Assembly (NCBI GenBank): GCA_018376535.1 | Contig: JAHABC010000012.1 | Span: 1 to 58,697 of the forward strand | Source: Ruminococcus sp. | GTDB taxonomy: Bacteria > Bacillota > Clostridia > Oscillospirales > Ruminococcaceae | DNA: 58,697 nucleotides | Reading direction: 5' to 3' | Part shown: piece after piece, positions 25,483-34,746 of the stretch | How positions within the stretch are numbered: the first letter of the stretch is position 1 | How the letters are laid out: every line of letters starts with the position of its first letter | Notes under the pieces: generated by a model | Told to the model about the DNA's origin: nothing | Database searches by the model: none | What the model saw: only the letters and a program-made list of their open reading frames with translations | Translations under genes and position numbers: made by a program

Positions 25483-26526
25483 TTATAGTAGTCCTAAAAG
25501 ATATCTTTTAAGGATAAGTAAATCGTTAGAACCTATAGAACTATCTCCATTAACATCGAAGTTGTAAGCACTTTCAGTTTCAGGGTTGAGTAATCCTAGT
25601 AGATACTTTTTTAGAACTAGTAAATCTACAACGTTAGTTTTGCCGTCCTTGTTTACATCTCCGAATACTTCGGATTCTCCTATGTTGTGTGATGGTTCAG
25701 TAGTAATATTTTCTATTATGGCATCTGCGATTACTTTGTGACCTTGTACATTAGGGTGAACATCTAAGTTAAAGGTAGCAACATCTATGTTAGTTAAACC
25801 AGTAGAATTAAAATCATCATATATATTAGCTACTGCGTAGTCTGTAGAAGATGTATCCAAAGCAGAGTTTAACTCTTGGATATAGGTATCAGTTATAGAA
25901 CCCAAGTCTAACATTCCTGCTAGGTTTATATTGTAAAATGGATTGTAAAAGTTAGTTACTACTATTTCGCAATCTGGATTTAGTTCTTGAATATCGCTTA
26001 TTATAGTAGGGAAAGTGATATTTTTAAAGTTTTCACAAGCCAAATTTATTTCCTCATTGTTAGGAAGTACTTGAGCTAACTTATTTATAGCAGCAGCTTT
26101 TTGAAGAATATCTGATGTAGCGTACCATTCTTGTATACCAGTAGTGATATCGCCTTCTATGTTAAGGGTTTCGGATACTATATTTAAGAAAGGTTGTAAG
26201 ATATCATTAGAACCTATAGTTAAGGTTATAACGTCTGCATTAGATATATCTTCATCATAAAGACCATTTTCTAGCATATCCACTAAGCCACTTGATGTCA
26301 AGCCATCTACTGAGAAGTTAAAAGCATCTGATTTAAGATAGTCACCTACAAGATTTACACAACAATCTTGTGGAATATCCAAACCGTATCCAGAAGATAT
26401 GCTATCACCAAAAGCCACATAGTTTACGGTATCGGCTTCGGCGTTAGCTGATATATTTATTACACTAGCAAATACAAAAGATGAACTTAACAATAAAGCC
26501 ATCAATTTTTTAAAGTTTTTGTTCAT
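25483..26526 (-). CDS. Secreted SGNH/GDSL esterase with complete type I dockerin
   Basis: The 347-residue protein has a Sec signal peptide (about 1-29) and an SGNH hydrolase domain: GDSIS (Ser42 nucleophile), GSND (Asn107) and DVHPNVQGH with the catalytic Asp and His. The C-terminal 59 residues form a full dockerin with two calcium-loop/helix repeats: DVNKDGKTNVVDLLVLKKYL, a short linker, then DVNGDSSIGSNDLLILKRYL. In ruminococci such enzymes are usually acetyl- or feruloyl-esterases carried on a cohesin scaffold. The substrate is unknown here, and no scaffoldin lies in the window. The ATG at 26526 follows GGAGG; the longer TTG form overlaps that site. Confidence 0.9.
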   Translation of the reverse strand: MNKNFKKLMALLLSSSFVFASVINISANAEADTVNYVAFGDSISSGYGLDIPQDCCVNLVGDYLKSDAFNFSVDGLTSSGLVDMLENGLYDEDISNADVITLTIGSNDILQPFLNIVSETLNIEGDITTGIQEWYATSDILQKAAAINKLAQVLPNNEEINLACENFKNITFPTIISDIQELNPDCEIVVTNFYNPFYNINLAGMLDLGSITDTYIQELNSALDTSSTDYAVANIYDDFNSTGLTNIDVATFNLDVHPNVQGHKVIADAIIENITTEPSHNIGESEVFGDVNKDGKTNVVDLLVLKKYLLGLLNPETESAYNFDVNGDSSIGSNDLLILKRYLLGLL

Positions 26527-26559
26527 AGAAAAGACCTCCAATCAATTTATACCAATTTT

Positions 26560-26589
26560 ATTATACTACAAAAAGGATATCTTTGTCAA
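26560..26589 (-). promoter_or_regulatory. SigA promoter of the dockerin esterase gene
   Basis: Minus strand: consensus -35 TTGACA (26584-26589) and -10 TATAAT (26560-26565), 18-base spacer. Confidence 0.78.
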
Positions 26590-26775
26590 CCAAAATATAC
26601 TAATAATTAATGGATATTATTTATTAAATAATTATTATTACTTAAATATATCAATTATATACTATAGAGTGAGGCTTTCTAAAATCACATAGATACACAT
26701 ATTACAATTAATATGTAATATTAATTTATAATTATTATATATTATCTATTAATTATTATTTGTTATGGTGTGACA

Positions 26776-26804
26776 TTGACTTTTATTGATAAAAGTGATA
26801 TAAT
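26776..26804 (+). promoter_or_regulatory. Strong SigA promoter of tRNA-Leu
   Basis: -35 TTGACT (26776-26781), 17 bases, extended -10 TGaTATAAT (26799-26804), ten bases before the tRNA. The 180 bases upstream are very AT-rich and otherwise featureless. Confidence 0.85.
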
Positions 26805-26814
26805 ATCTCAAAAA

Positions 26815-26897
26815 GCAGATGTGGTGGAACGGCAGACACGTCAGCTTCAGGTGCTGATGGTAGTAATATCGTGTGGGTTCAAATCCCATCATCTGCA
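26815..26897 (+). tRNA. tRNA-Leu (anticodon CAG)
   Basis: This 83-nt class II tRNA has acceptor GCAGATG/CATCTGC, anticodon arm TCAGC-TTCAGGT-GCTGA, a long variable arm and T arm GTGGG-TTCAAAT-CCCAT. The CCA is not encoded. Its last base touches the stop codon of the convergent desulfurase gene. Confidence 0.96.
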
Positions 26898-28037
26898 CTA
26901 ACTTTTTAGAATTTTATTATAACCCTCAACTAGAGCATCTACTAAAGCATCGATATCTTTAGTAGTATTAGTTTCGCAGAAACTTACTCTTATAGCACTA
27001 TCGGATAGTTTGTCAGATATTCCAAACTGTCCTAAAACGCCACTCTTTTCGCCCTTGGAACAAGCTGAACCACTAGATATATATATGTCCTTTTCTTCTA
27101 AAAAATGCAACATTATTTCACTTCTAATGCCCCTTACAGATATATTTACTATGTATGGTGAGCCATCTAACTTAGAGTTTAAGGAAATCCAGTTATACTT
27201 TGATATACTATTAATAAGGTATTCTTTTAGACTAGATACATATTCAAAGCGTTCTTTAATAGTAGGGTAGAAAACTTCAACAGCAGAACCAAATCCAGCA
27301 ATATTAGGTAGAGCCTCTGTACCACTACGAAAACCTTTTTCTTGTTTTCCACCAAGATTACTCTTAGAAATTCTAGTACCTTTTGCAACGTACAAAGCAC
27401 CCACTCCTTTTGGAGCGTGTACCTTATGTCCACTAATAGATATTAAATCTGCTTTAAGAGTTCTAACGTTTATAGGAACTTTTAAAAATCCCTGTACGCA
27501 ATCGCAGTGAGTAATAACGTCGGGATATAACTTTTTGATTATACTATAAGATTTTTCTATGGGAAGTATATAACCAGTTTCATTATTAACTAGCATACAA
27601 CTTACTAAAAATGTATTATCATCTACAGCATTTACAATATCTTGATATGTAATTTCACCATCTTTATTAGGCGATATTCTAACGACTTCAAAACCAAGAC
27701 GTTCTAATTCGTTGAAACATTCTTTTACAGATGCGTGTTCTATAGTAGTAGTTACTACTTTTTTCTTTCTTTTGCCGTAAATTTTAGATGTTCCTAGTAT
27801 AGATATATTAGAACTTTCTGTAGCTCCAGATGTAAATATAATACTATCTGTACTATTACAACCTATGGCTTTAGCTATACTTTTTCTAGCGTTGTCCATA
27901 TGTATTTGAGCATTTAAACCCATCTTGTGTAAAGATGATGGATTACCATAATCGATAGTTAAACATTTAACTACCATTTCTACTGCTTCCGAGCATGGTT
28001 TAGTAGTAGAGGCGTTATCTAAGTAGTGAATATCCAT
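26898..28037 (-). CDS. Cysteine desulfurase (NifS/IscS-like)
   Basis: The 379-residue PLP enzyme removes sulfur from cysteine as a protein persulfide for Fe-S clusters, thiolated tRNA or cofactors. The PLP lysine is Lys205 in SGHKVHAPKG, with ring-stacking His101. The sulfur-accepting Cys326 is in SSGSACSKG, a long-loop (group I, NifS/IscS) active site. No scaffold (IscU/NifU) or ThiI gene adjoins it, so the sulfur acceptor is unknown. The ATG at 28037 is 13 bases after GGAGG, slightly far; no better start exists. Confidence 0.92.
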   Translation of the reverse strand: MDIHYLDNASTTKPCSEAVEMVVKCLTIDYGNPSSLHKMGLNAQIHMDNARKSIAKAIGCNSTDSIIFTSGATESSNISILGTSKIYGKRKKKVVTTTIEHASVKECFNELERLGFEVVRISPNKDGEITYQDIVNAVDDNTFLVSCMLVNNETGYILPIEKSYSIIKKLYPDVITHCDCVQGFLKVPINVRTLKADLISISGHKVHAPKGVGALYVAKGTRISKSNLGGKQEKGFRSGTEALPNIAGFGSAVEVFYPTIKERFEYVSSLKEYLINSISKYNWISLNSKLDGSPYIVNISVRGIRSEIMLHFLEEKDIYISSGSACSKGEKSGVLGQFGISDKLSDSAIRVSFCETNTTKDIDALVDALVEGYNKILKS

Positions 28038-28081
28038 TGTATTAAAAATACCTCCAAATTTCAAATGTGTTTTATGTGATT

Positions 28082-28110
28082 ATTATATCATGGTTTAGGT
28101 TCTTTTGCAA
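28082..28110 (-). promoter_or_regulatory. Promoter of the cysteine desulfurase gene
   Basis: Minus strand: -35 TTGCAA (28105-28110), 17 bases, extended -10 TGaTATAAT (28082-28087). The rest of the 28111-28326 gap is AT-rich without any gene I can support. Confidence 0.65.
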
Positions 28111-28326
28111 GTTATAGACAATTATTATTGGAGATTTTTGTATATAATATAGATTTTAACTATTTCTAAATTATGGGATTTAGATACTCAAATATTATAT
28201 AATTTTATGCACTTTTCATTATAAATATTTTTATTTTATTCTAAAATTATTGATATTATACTAAAAAATGTTGTGAATTTGGCAAATCTTATAAATATTA
28301 GTACCTAAAATGTACATAATAAACAA

Positions 28327-28355
28327 TTGTATTTTTTTTAAATTAATGTTATAAT
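28327..28355 (+). promoter_or_regulatory. Promoter of the type IV pilus operon
   Basis: -35 TTGTAT (28327-28332), 17 bases, extended -10 TGtTATAAT (28350-28355), 51 bases before pilC. Confidence 0.75.
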
Positions 28356-28406
28356 TAATGTATTAATGGTATGCCCTGTACTATGTAATTTTTTGGAGGT
28401 GGTAAA

Positions 28407-29606
28407 ATGAGTAAATATTCCTATACTGCAAAGGACGCATCTGGTAACGTTAGAAAAGGTGTCGTAATTGCAGAGAACGAAAAGGATTTTAATGAACAAA
28501 TGCGTCAAAGAGGACTTTTCGTTTCACAATTTAAGGAAGAAGAAGACTCAGGTACGACTAAAACAACGTACAAATTTAAAACTAAAGACCTTGCATTCAA
28601 CTGTCGTCAAATGGCAGCTATGATGTCATCAGGTTTAACTATCGTTAAAACTTTGGAAATATTATGCAAGGAACAAACGACTGAGGCAGCAAAGAATATC
28701 TGGAGAGATATTTATGAGAGCGTTCAAAAGGGTGAATCTTTCTCCAGTGCCTTGGAAATGCATAATGGTGCTTTTCCACCATTACTGATAAGCATGGTTG
28801 GTGCTGGTGAATCTAGTGGTAACTTAGATACCATTATGCAAAGACTTTCTGACCAATATGCTAAAGAAAATAAGTTGAATAATAAGATTAAAGGTTCTAT
28901 GACGTATCCTATAGTATTGTTGGTATTGTGTATTGTAATAGTTATTGGTATGTTTACTTTTATAATGCCTACATTCCGTGATATGTTCTCTGACCCAGAT
29001 TCTATCCCTGCACTTACTAAGGCAATGTTTGCTTTTAGTGATTTCTTAAAAACTAAATGGTATGTATTACTTATAGTTATTGCAGTAATTATATTTGGTG
29101 CTATATATGCTATGAAAATTCCTAGTATGAGAACTAAATGGGATAGATTTATAATTAAAGGTCCATACTTTGGTCCACTTGTAATAAAAGTTTATACTGG
29201 ACGTTTCTCAAGAACTCTATCTTCACTATACTCTAGTGGTTTACCTATGGTAGAGTGTCTACAAAGGTCTGCGGACGTTCTTAATAATAGCTATATTTCT
29301 GAAAAGTTTGAAACAGTAATTGACGAGGTAAAACAGGGCGAACCTCTTTCAGCTGCTATTCAAAGAACTGAAATATTTGACTCAATGTTCTGTTCAATTA
29401 TATATGTTGGTGAAGAATCTGGTGCTTTAGATGATATCCTTGAAAAATCTTCCGACTACTACGAAGAAGAAGCAGACTCTGCTATTCAAAGTTTGGTTAG
29501 TATGATGGAACCTTTAATGATTATAATTATGGGTATTGCAGTAGGTTTAGTAGTTGCATCTGTACTTCCTGCTTTGTATGGTGGTATGGGCAACATTACA
29601 GACTAG
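28407..29606 (+). CDS. pilC: Type IV pilus inner-membrane platform protein PilC
   Basis: The 399-residue T2SSF-family protein forms the membrane platform on which PilB and PilT drive pilus growth and retraction. It has the N-terminal 'YSYTAKDASGNVRKG' and two repeated cytoplasmic T2SSF domains, each containing a 'MVGAGESSGNLD' or 'YVGEESGALDDILEK' motif. Membrane helices lie near 170, 218 and 375. GGAGGTGG precedes the start. It is first in the pilus operon. The length is normal. Confidence 0.95.
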   Translation: MSKYSYTAKDASGNVRKGVVIAENEKDFNEQMRQRGLFVSQFKEEEDSGTTKTTYKFKTKDLAFNCRQMAAMMSSGLTIVKTLEILCKEQTTEAAKNIWRDIYESVQKGESFSSALEMHNGAFPPLLISMVGAGESSGNLDTIMQRLSDQYAKENKLNNKIKGSMTYPIVLLVLCIVIVIGMFTFIMPTFRDMFSDPDSIPALTKAMFAFSDFLKTKWYVLLIVIAVIIFGAIYAMKIPSMRTKWDRFIIKGPYFGPLVIKVYTGRFSRTLSSLYSSGLPMVECLQRSADVLNNSYISEKFETVIDEVKQGEPLSAAIQRTEIFDSMFCSIIYVGEESGALDDILEKSSDYYEEEADSAIQSLVSMMEPLMIIIMGIAVGLVVASVLPALYGGMGNITD

Positions 29607-29640
29607 TAAATATTTTATTAATGAGAGGTGGAATTTTTAA

Positions 29641-31329
29641 ATGTTATCGTTTGACATTACTGATAGAAACGTGCGAATTATAAAAGGTACGGAATCTAAT
29701 GGAAAGATTAAAATACAATCCGCAGCAACTTTGGACTTGGAAGAAGAAGTTATAGTTAGAGGTATTCCTAAAGACCCTGCTATGTTAGCTACTCAATTGA
29801 ACCGAGTTTTAAAGGATAATAGAATTGCTGATAAAGAGGCTATCGTAAGTGTATCCTCAAACCATACTATATTTAAGGAACTTTCTGTTCCATATACATC
29901 TAAAAGCTCAGAATTTGCTAAACTTGTTAAAGATAAGATGCAAGAATCTGTTAGCGTAGTAGATGATACATATAGTATATCCTATTCCATAGTTAATAAA
30001 GATGGTGCTACTTTAAAAGACAGCAAAGATAAGTCAGAAGCTCCTGCTGAAGTAACTGTACTTGCTACTGCTTGTCCTCATGATATGATTGATGCTTATA
30101 AAGTAGTGTTCCAATTTTTATCAATCAACTTAAAATCGATTATGGTTGCAAGTAACTGTATTACTAAGGTTCTTTTGGCAGATGCTAAACTTAAACAAAA
30201 GATGCCTTTCTTAGCAGTTCAAATAGATAATAACTTTATCAGCATGAACTTATATCAAGATAATCAGCTTTCATTCTCACGTTTTACATCTATAGACTCT
30301 ACCGATTATACTGAAGGTTCAGATTATATTATAGAGTCTATTCACGAAAACGTATTCCGTATGTTACAGTTCCAAAAGAATAGAAGTTCTGAACAGATTC
30401 AGCACGTTGTATTCTATGGTGATACTAGTCAACGTTTTAGAGAATTGGCTGACGATATGGAACAAATGGGACTTACTGCAAGTGTTATTTCTGTACCACC
30501 ACTAATAAACGGTTATGAAAATCTTGAATTTTCTAACTATGCCAATGCTATTGGTGCTATGTTCAAAAGAGATAAGGAAACTGAAAAGATTAATCTTCTT
30601 GAACTTGGTGGCACTGCTGGTATGGTTCAAGATAAGATTGCCTCTGATAATTCATTTAAAGTTATCGCTGGAGCAACAGTTGGTGCTGTAGTGGCTATAT
30701 TTGCTGTAGTAGGTATTGCTATGAGTATTCAAAATGCTAGTATTTTAAGCAGTATAAACAAAACTAACGATTTTATTAACTCTCCTGATACAGTGGCTCA
30801 ACTTACTGAATATGACAACAGAGTCGCTATGCTTGAAAATGTTAGGTCCTATAAGATGGCTGCTAAGTTGGCTTCTGATGCTTATGATTCTCAACCTATT
30901 CTTGAAAAAGAATTAATAACTACTTTAGAAGATACTGCTAAGACAGTGGACTCTTCTATAACTTTTGATAATATAGACTATTCTGATGGTGCTATTACTA
31001 TTGCAGTTACTGCAAATGGTAAAAATAATGAATCTGCTCAAGCAATTCCAAGTTCATTAGTTCAAGCTATAACTGAAACCGATAAGTTCTATAATGTTGA
31101 CTATGTCGGCTATAATATGACTGATGAAATTACTCAAAATGTTGCTAAAAATGAAGATGGTTCTACTACTCCAGTATCACAATCTTCTAAGAAGACTATA
31201 ACATTTACTATAACTATGCACGTTAAAAGTGATAGCGATAGTCTTGCTGATGAGTATGAAAGTCTTGAACAAGAATCTACTGATGCTACTTCAACAGATG
31301 CTACTAACGGAGAGGAGAGTGCTGAATAA
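29641..31329 (+). CDS. Fused PilM-PilN type IV pilus assembly protein
   Basis: The 562-residue protein has two parts that are separate in most bacteria. Residues 1-310 are an actin-like PilM domain ('MLSFDITDRNVRIIKG', 'VSVSSNHTIFKELSVP', phosphate-type loop 'LAVQIDNNFISMNLYQ'). A PilN-type tether motif INLLE (317-321), a membrane helix (about 340-362) and an extracytoplasmic PilN-like ferredoxin-fold domain to the end follow. PilM normally sits in the cytoplasm and binds the INLLP-type tail of PilN. Here both are one chain. The domain reading is by eye. It ends in an acidic Ser/Thr-rich tail and overlaps the next start by one base (TAATG). Confidence 0.82.
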   Translation: MLSFDITDRNVRIIKGTESNGKIKIQSAATLDLEEEVIVRGIPKDPAMLATQLNRVLKDNRIADKEAIVSVSSNHTIFKELSVPYTSKSSEFAKLVKDKMQESVSVVDDTYSISYSIVNKDGATLKDSKDKSEAPAEVTVLATACPHDMIDAYKVVFQFLSINLKSIMVASNCITKVLLADAKLKQKMPFLAVQIDNNFISMNLYQDNQLSFSRFTSIDSTDYTEGSDYIIESIHENVFRMLQFQKNRSSEQIQHVVFYGDTSQRFRELADDMEQMGLTASVISVPPLINGYENLEFSNYANAIGAMFKRDKETEKINLLELGGTAGMVQDKIASDNSFKVIAGATVGAVVAIFAVVGIAMSIQNASILSSINKTNDFINSPDTVAQLTEYDNRVAMLENVRSYKMAAKLASDAYDSQPILEKELITTLEDTAKTVDSSITFDNIDYSDGAITIAVTANGKNNESAQAIPSSLVQAITETDKFYNVDYVGYNMTDEITQNVAKNEDGSTTPVSQSSKKTITFTITMHVKSDSDSLADEYESLEQESTDATSTDATNGEESAE

Positions 31330-32051
31330 TGAAAATGTCCTACAGAGATAGAATGATTGCCCTTGTGGGTGTGGTTGTAGCTTTAGTTTTAATAGGTATA
31401 TTCGTTATTGTTAAACCTATGGCTACTAAGATATCATCTAATAAGGCTACTTTAGCAAGTGTTAAATCCGAAGAGGATAGAATTAATGGTATAATTGAAC
31501 AACTTCCAACTTTAGCTGATACTATTAATACTGAATATAATGATTCTAAATCTTATGCTGAGGGTTTTGCTCAAAGCAGAGTTCCTTATGAAGTTGACCA
31601 ATTTATTCAAGAATACTTTAATACTAATCAAGTAGAAATTTTAAGTTTAGCTACTGAAGATTCTTCTGCTGAAACTATTGAGTTCTATAGTTATACTCCT
31701 AACGTAGTTACATATCCACTATTAGAGGCTGCCGATATTAATGGCGATATAGCTACTGCTACTGCTGAAAAATTAAAAACTTCCACAGTATTTTCTAATC
31801 TAGAGGCTCAAGAAGTTGAAATGTATTCTTTAACTATAGGTTTTAATGGTAAGAAAGATAATATCTTAGCTCTATTAGATGCCATTAAGGACATCGACGA
31901 GAATGTTTTAATTACTCAAACTACTGTAGATGACTTCACTTTTGGTGCTAATGCTGAACGTGGTAGCAATACTATAAAAGGTTATTCTACTGGTTCTATG
32001 ACTATTAACTTCTACGTTTTAGAGCCTCTTTCTGAACCAGTTTTGGGTTAG
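31329..32051 (+). CDS. pilO: PilO-like type IV pilus assembly protein
   Basis: The 240-residue bitopic protein has a short basic head, a membrane helix (about 9-30), a coiled coil (about 33-62) and a ferredoxin-like extracytoplasmic domain. The order after pilM-pilN, the size and the layout identify PilO, which pairs with PilN to align the pilus machine. The sequence itself is poorly conserved in this family. Its ATG overlaps the preceding TAA (TAATG), with GGAGAG just upstream, indicating translational coupling. Confidence 0.8.
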   Translation: MKMSYRDRMIALVGVVVALVLIGIFVIVKPMATKISSNKATLASVKSEEDRINGIIEQLPTLADTINTEYNDSKSYAEGFAQSRVPYEVDQFIQEYFNTNQVEILSLATEDSSAETIEFYSYTPNVVTYPLLEAADINGDIATATAEKLKTSTVFSNLEAQEVEMYSLTIGFNGKKDNILALLDAIKDIDENVLITQTTVDDFTFGANAERGSNTIKGYSTGSMTINFYVLEPLSEPVLG

Positions 32052-32085
32052 TATTAACTCTTTTTAGGAAAGGTGGTATTGTTTT

Positions 32086-34731
32086 ATGAAGGAGGAAAAG
32101 CAAATCCGTACAAGAAAGAAATCCTTTAAGGGTTCTGTTCTGTTTACGGTAGTTGCTGTTATGATGGTACTTATTGTATTCGTAATGGCGACTCTTACAA
32201 TAGCTGGTGCTGCTAATAAACGTGCTTATGCTAGCTATTCTAAAAACCAAACGACTTATACGGCTCGTTCTGCCATTGAAAGTGTTTACACTGCTATGTC
32301 AGATACCAGTAACACAGCACTATCCGATGCTGTTAAAGGTTTGGCAAATGGTTCTTCTATGGAAATATCAGTTACTCTACCAGATGCTTCCATGGGTACT
32401 ATCAAAGATAATAAAATTACAGTTCAATGTTTACCTGTAGCCGATAGATATTCTCAAGTTACTATCGATTCAGCTACTAATAGTCTTAAATCAGTTGATA
32501 GAGATGTAGTTAAAATTACTGCTACTGCTGTATTAGGAACTGAAGAAAGTACAGTTTCAGCATACTATTTAAAAGACCCATCTAGTCCACCACCAAGTAT
32601 GTTTAAAAATGCTCTTACTACAATGGGTTCAGCATTAACTGGTACATCTGGTAAGGCTTACGGCGGAGCTAATGTAGGAATTACATCATCTAAGTGGACT
32701 GATAAGGCTACTGGTACTTATGACAGTATGAATCTACAAAATAACGGTGTTATGACAGCTGACTTTTTAAGTAATAAATCCATTACTTGTGGTGGTGGAG
32801 GTAAATTCCAATTTACTAAACCAGGTCAAGGAATGGTTATTTTAGGTGACTTTAACCAACAAAAAGATAATGGTAAGTTTGAATCTATTGTAGATGTTTC
32901 AGCTACTTCCATGAACTATAATGAATTACCATACGTTTATGTTGAAGGTGATTTTAACTTATATCAAGATAATTATTTTGGTAGTTATAACAATCCTATA
33001 AACATTTATACTGGTGGTTCTCTAAACGTTAATGGTAATCTAAGATTTTATTCAGATATTTATATCTATGACCACGACTTTTCAAAAGATGCAAGTGACA
33101 GCATTATAGATGCAAGTGAAATAACAAGCAATCAATTAAATGCTACTAGTAACTTTTGGACTTATTCCGACCCAGGTGGATTACTTGGTTGGTATGATAA
33201 CCTTATAAGTAAAAACCCTGATAACCCATCTGTTGGTAGCAATATCTTTAGTAAAGGTAGTGTTGCTATGGGTCAAGATTCACGTTCTACATATCAAGTT
33301 CAAGGCGATTTAATAGTTGAAAAAGATTTAACTTTAAATGGTGGCCTACAAATTGATGGTTCTATAGTTTGTGAAGGAAATCTTACAATACATCATGGTA
33401 ATAGAGATAAGTATGTTAGTGGTGGTATCTTCTGTGACCCAGATAAGACTACTATAGATAATAATACTAAAATTAATGGTCAAGTTTACAATGGTGGCGA
33501 TGTTGCTGAGTATATTAAAAATGTAAATGCTAATGCTACTTCTAATAATGGCGATGTTATAGTTGTAGCAAGTTCTGGTTTTAAATATACTTTAGATACT
33601 ACTGATGCTTCTACTTATAAAACTTCATTGAAAAATATGATTTCTGCTGATAAAAATGGTACTGGTACAAATGGTACTGATACTGTACATCTATTCCCAG
33701 CATCTAAAGAGTTAATTGAAATTTTGGGCTATGGCGACCCTGCTAATAAGATTATAAATACTGTTGCTGAAACTCAAAATGAATATACTACTTCTATCAA
33801 TGGTAATACTTATTTTAAAATAGGTAAGTTAGATAAAAATGAACTTTCTCCATCTGAAATTTCAGACTTGAATTCTAGTAGCGATACTAAGAATACCATC
33901 TTAGATGAACCTACTTGTGATAGAACTATTATCAACTTTGGTAATGGCAAAATTCAATCTATACAAGAAATAAAACAAGAGTTAGCTCCAGATGGCATAA
34001 CTTTAGTAGATAATACTTATACCTACTATGATGGTTCTCCTGAAGTAAACGCTTACTATAAGACAGTTAATTTAAATGGTGTCAATACAAATGTTGTTAA
34101 TATCGATAAGAACTGTACTATTCAAGGTACTATTCAATTTGGTCAAATAGTATATGTTGACCCATCTGCTACAAGTGGTCTTTGGATTAAGGTTGGCAAT
34201 TTAACTTTTACAAATCCAAATGGTTTTAATGGTATTATAGTAAATGATAGCAATCCAAATAGTTTAGCTAACTTCTATATTAAACAAGATTGTTCTGTTA
34301 ATCTTGATGGTAGTTATGTTTTTACTCAATCTTATTATGAAAAGTTCTGTAATAGTTCTGCATTAGATGTTAAAGAAAATCCTAGTGTAGATTATATTCC
34401 AAATATATATATATATTCTGGTCGTGGTTATGATGCTTATCACCCACAACTAGATATTCATAATAATGGTATGGTAACTGCATACGTTGTAGCACCTTAT
34501 TTATATCTAAGTGAACAAAATGCAGTTTCTACAGGTAAATTTGCAGGTGTTTCATATGAAGGTGAAACTGGTATTACTGGCGAATTAACAATTCTTGGTT
34601 CAGCAATTGTAGGTGAGGCTAAAATTAACAATGATGCAATTGTTATGTTTATCGACCCAACTGGTGGCGGTGGAGGTACTCCTCCTGGTGCTAGTGGCGA
34701 TTGGGCTTTACTATACTATCAAAATAGCTAA
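32086..34731 (+). CDS. Giant PilX/GspK-like pilin-related surface protein
   Basis: The 881-residue protein starts with a type IV prepilin-like head. A basic leader ends at Gly16, then comes a hydrophobic helix 'SVLFTVVAVMMVLIVFVMAT'. The usual Glu at mature position 5 is replaced by Thr21, as seen in tip pilins of the GspK/PilX kind. The following 'NQTTYTARSAIESVYTAM' also fits PilX. The rest is a long Gly/Asn/Thr/Ser-rich, beta-rich region with bactofilin-like turns ('LQIDGSIVCEGNLTIHHGN'), likely a right-handed beta helix. It may be a tip adhesin. It is by far the largest gene of the operon, and AAAGGTGG precedes the start. Confidence 0.72.
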   Translation: MKEEKQIRTRKKSFKGSVLFTVVAVMMVLIVFVMATLTIAGAANKRAYASYSKNQTTYTARSAIESVYTAMSDTSNTALSDAVKGLANGSSMEISVTLPDASMGTIKDNKITVQCLPVADRYSQVTIDSATNSLKSVDRDVVKITATAVLGTEESTVSAYYLKDPSSPPPSMFKNALTTMGSALTGTSGKAYGGANVGITSSKWTDKATGTYDSMNLQNNGVMTADFLSNKSITCGGGGKFQFTKPGQGMVILGDFNQQKDNGKFESIVDVSATSMNYNELPYVYVEGDFNLYQDNYFGSYNNPINIYTGGSLNVNGNLRFYSDIYIYDHDFSKDASDSIIDASEITSNQLNATSNFWTYSDPGGLLGWYDNLISKNPDNPSVGSNIFSKGSVAMGQDSRSTYQVQGDLIVEKDLTLNGGLQIDGSIVCEGNLTIHHGNRDKYVSGGIFCDPDKTTIDNNTKINGQVYNGGDVAEYIKNVNANATSNNGDVIVVASSGFKYTLDTTDASTYKTSLKNMISADKNGTGTNGTDTVHLFPASKELIEILGYGDPANKIINTVAETQNEYTTSINGNTYFKIGKLDKNELSPSEISDLNSSSDTKNTILDEPTCDRTIINFGNGKIQSIQEIKQELAPDGITLVDNTYTYYDGSPEVNAYYKTVNLNGVNTNVVNIDKNCTIQGTIQFGQIVYVDPSATSGLWIKVGNLTFTNPNGFNGIIVNDSNPNSLANFYIKQDCSVNLDGSYVFTQSYYEKFCNSSALDVKENPSVDYIPNIYIYSGRGYDAYHPQLDIHNNGMVTAYVVAPYLYLSEQNAVSTGKFAGVSYEGETGITGELTILGSAIVGEAKINNDAIVMFIDPTGGGGGTPPGASGDWALLYYQNS

Positions 34732-34746
34732 TAGGAGGGATAGTTC

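Noticed and set aside
28140..28326. Possible small RNA in the AT-rich gap before pilC
   Set aside because: No stable GC-containing hairpin or terminator of its own; only the pilC promoter is supported.
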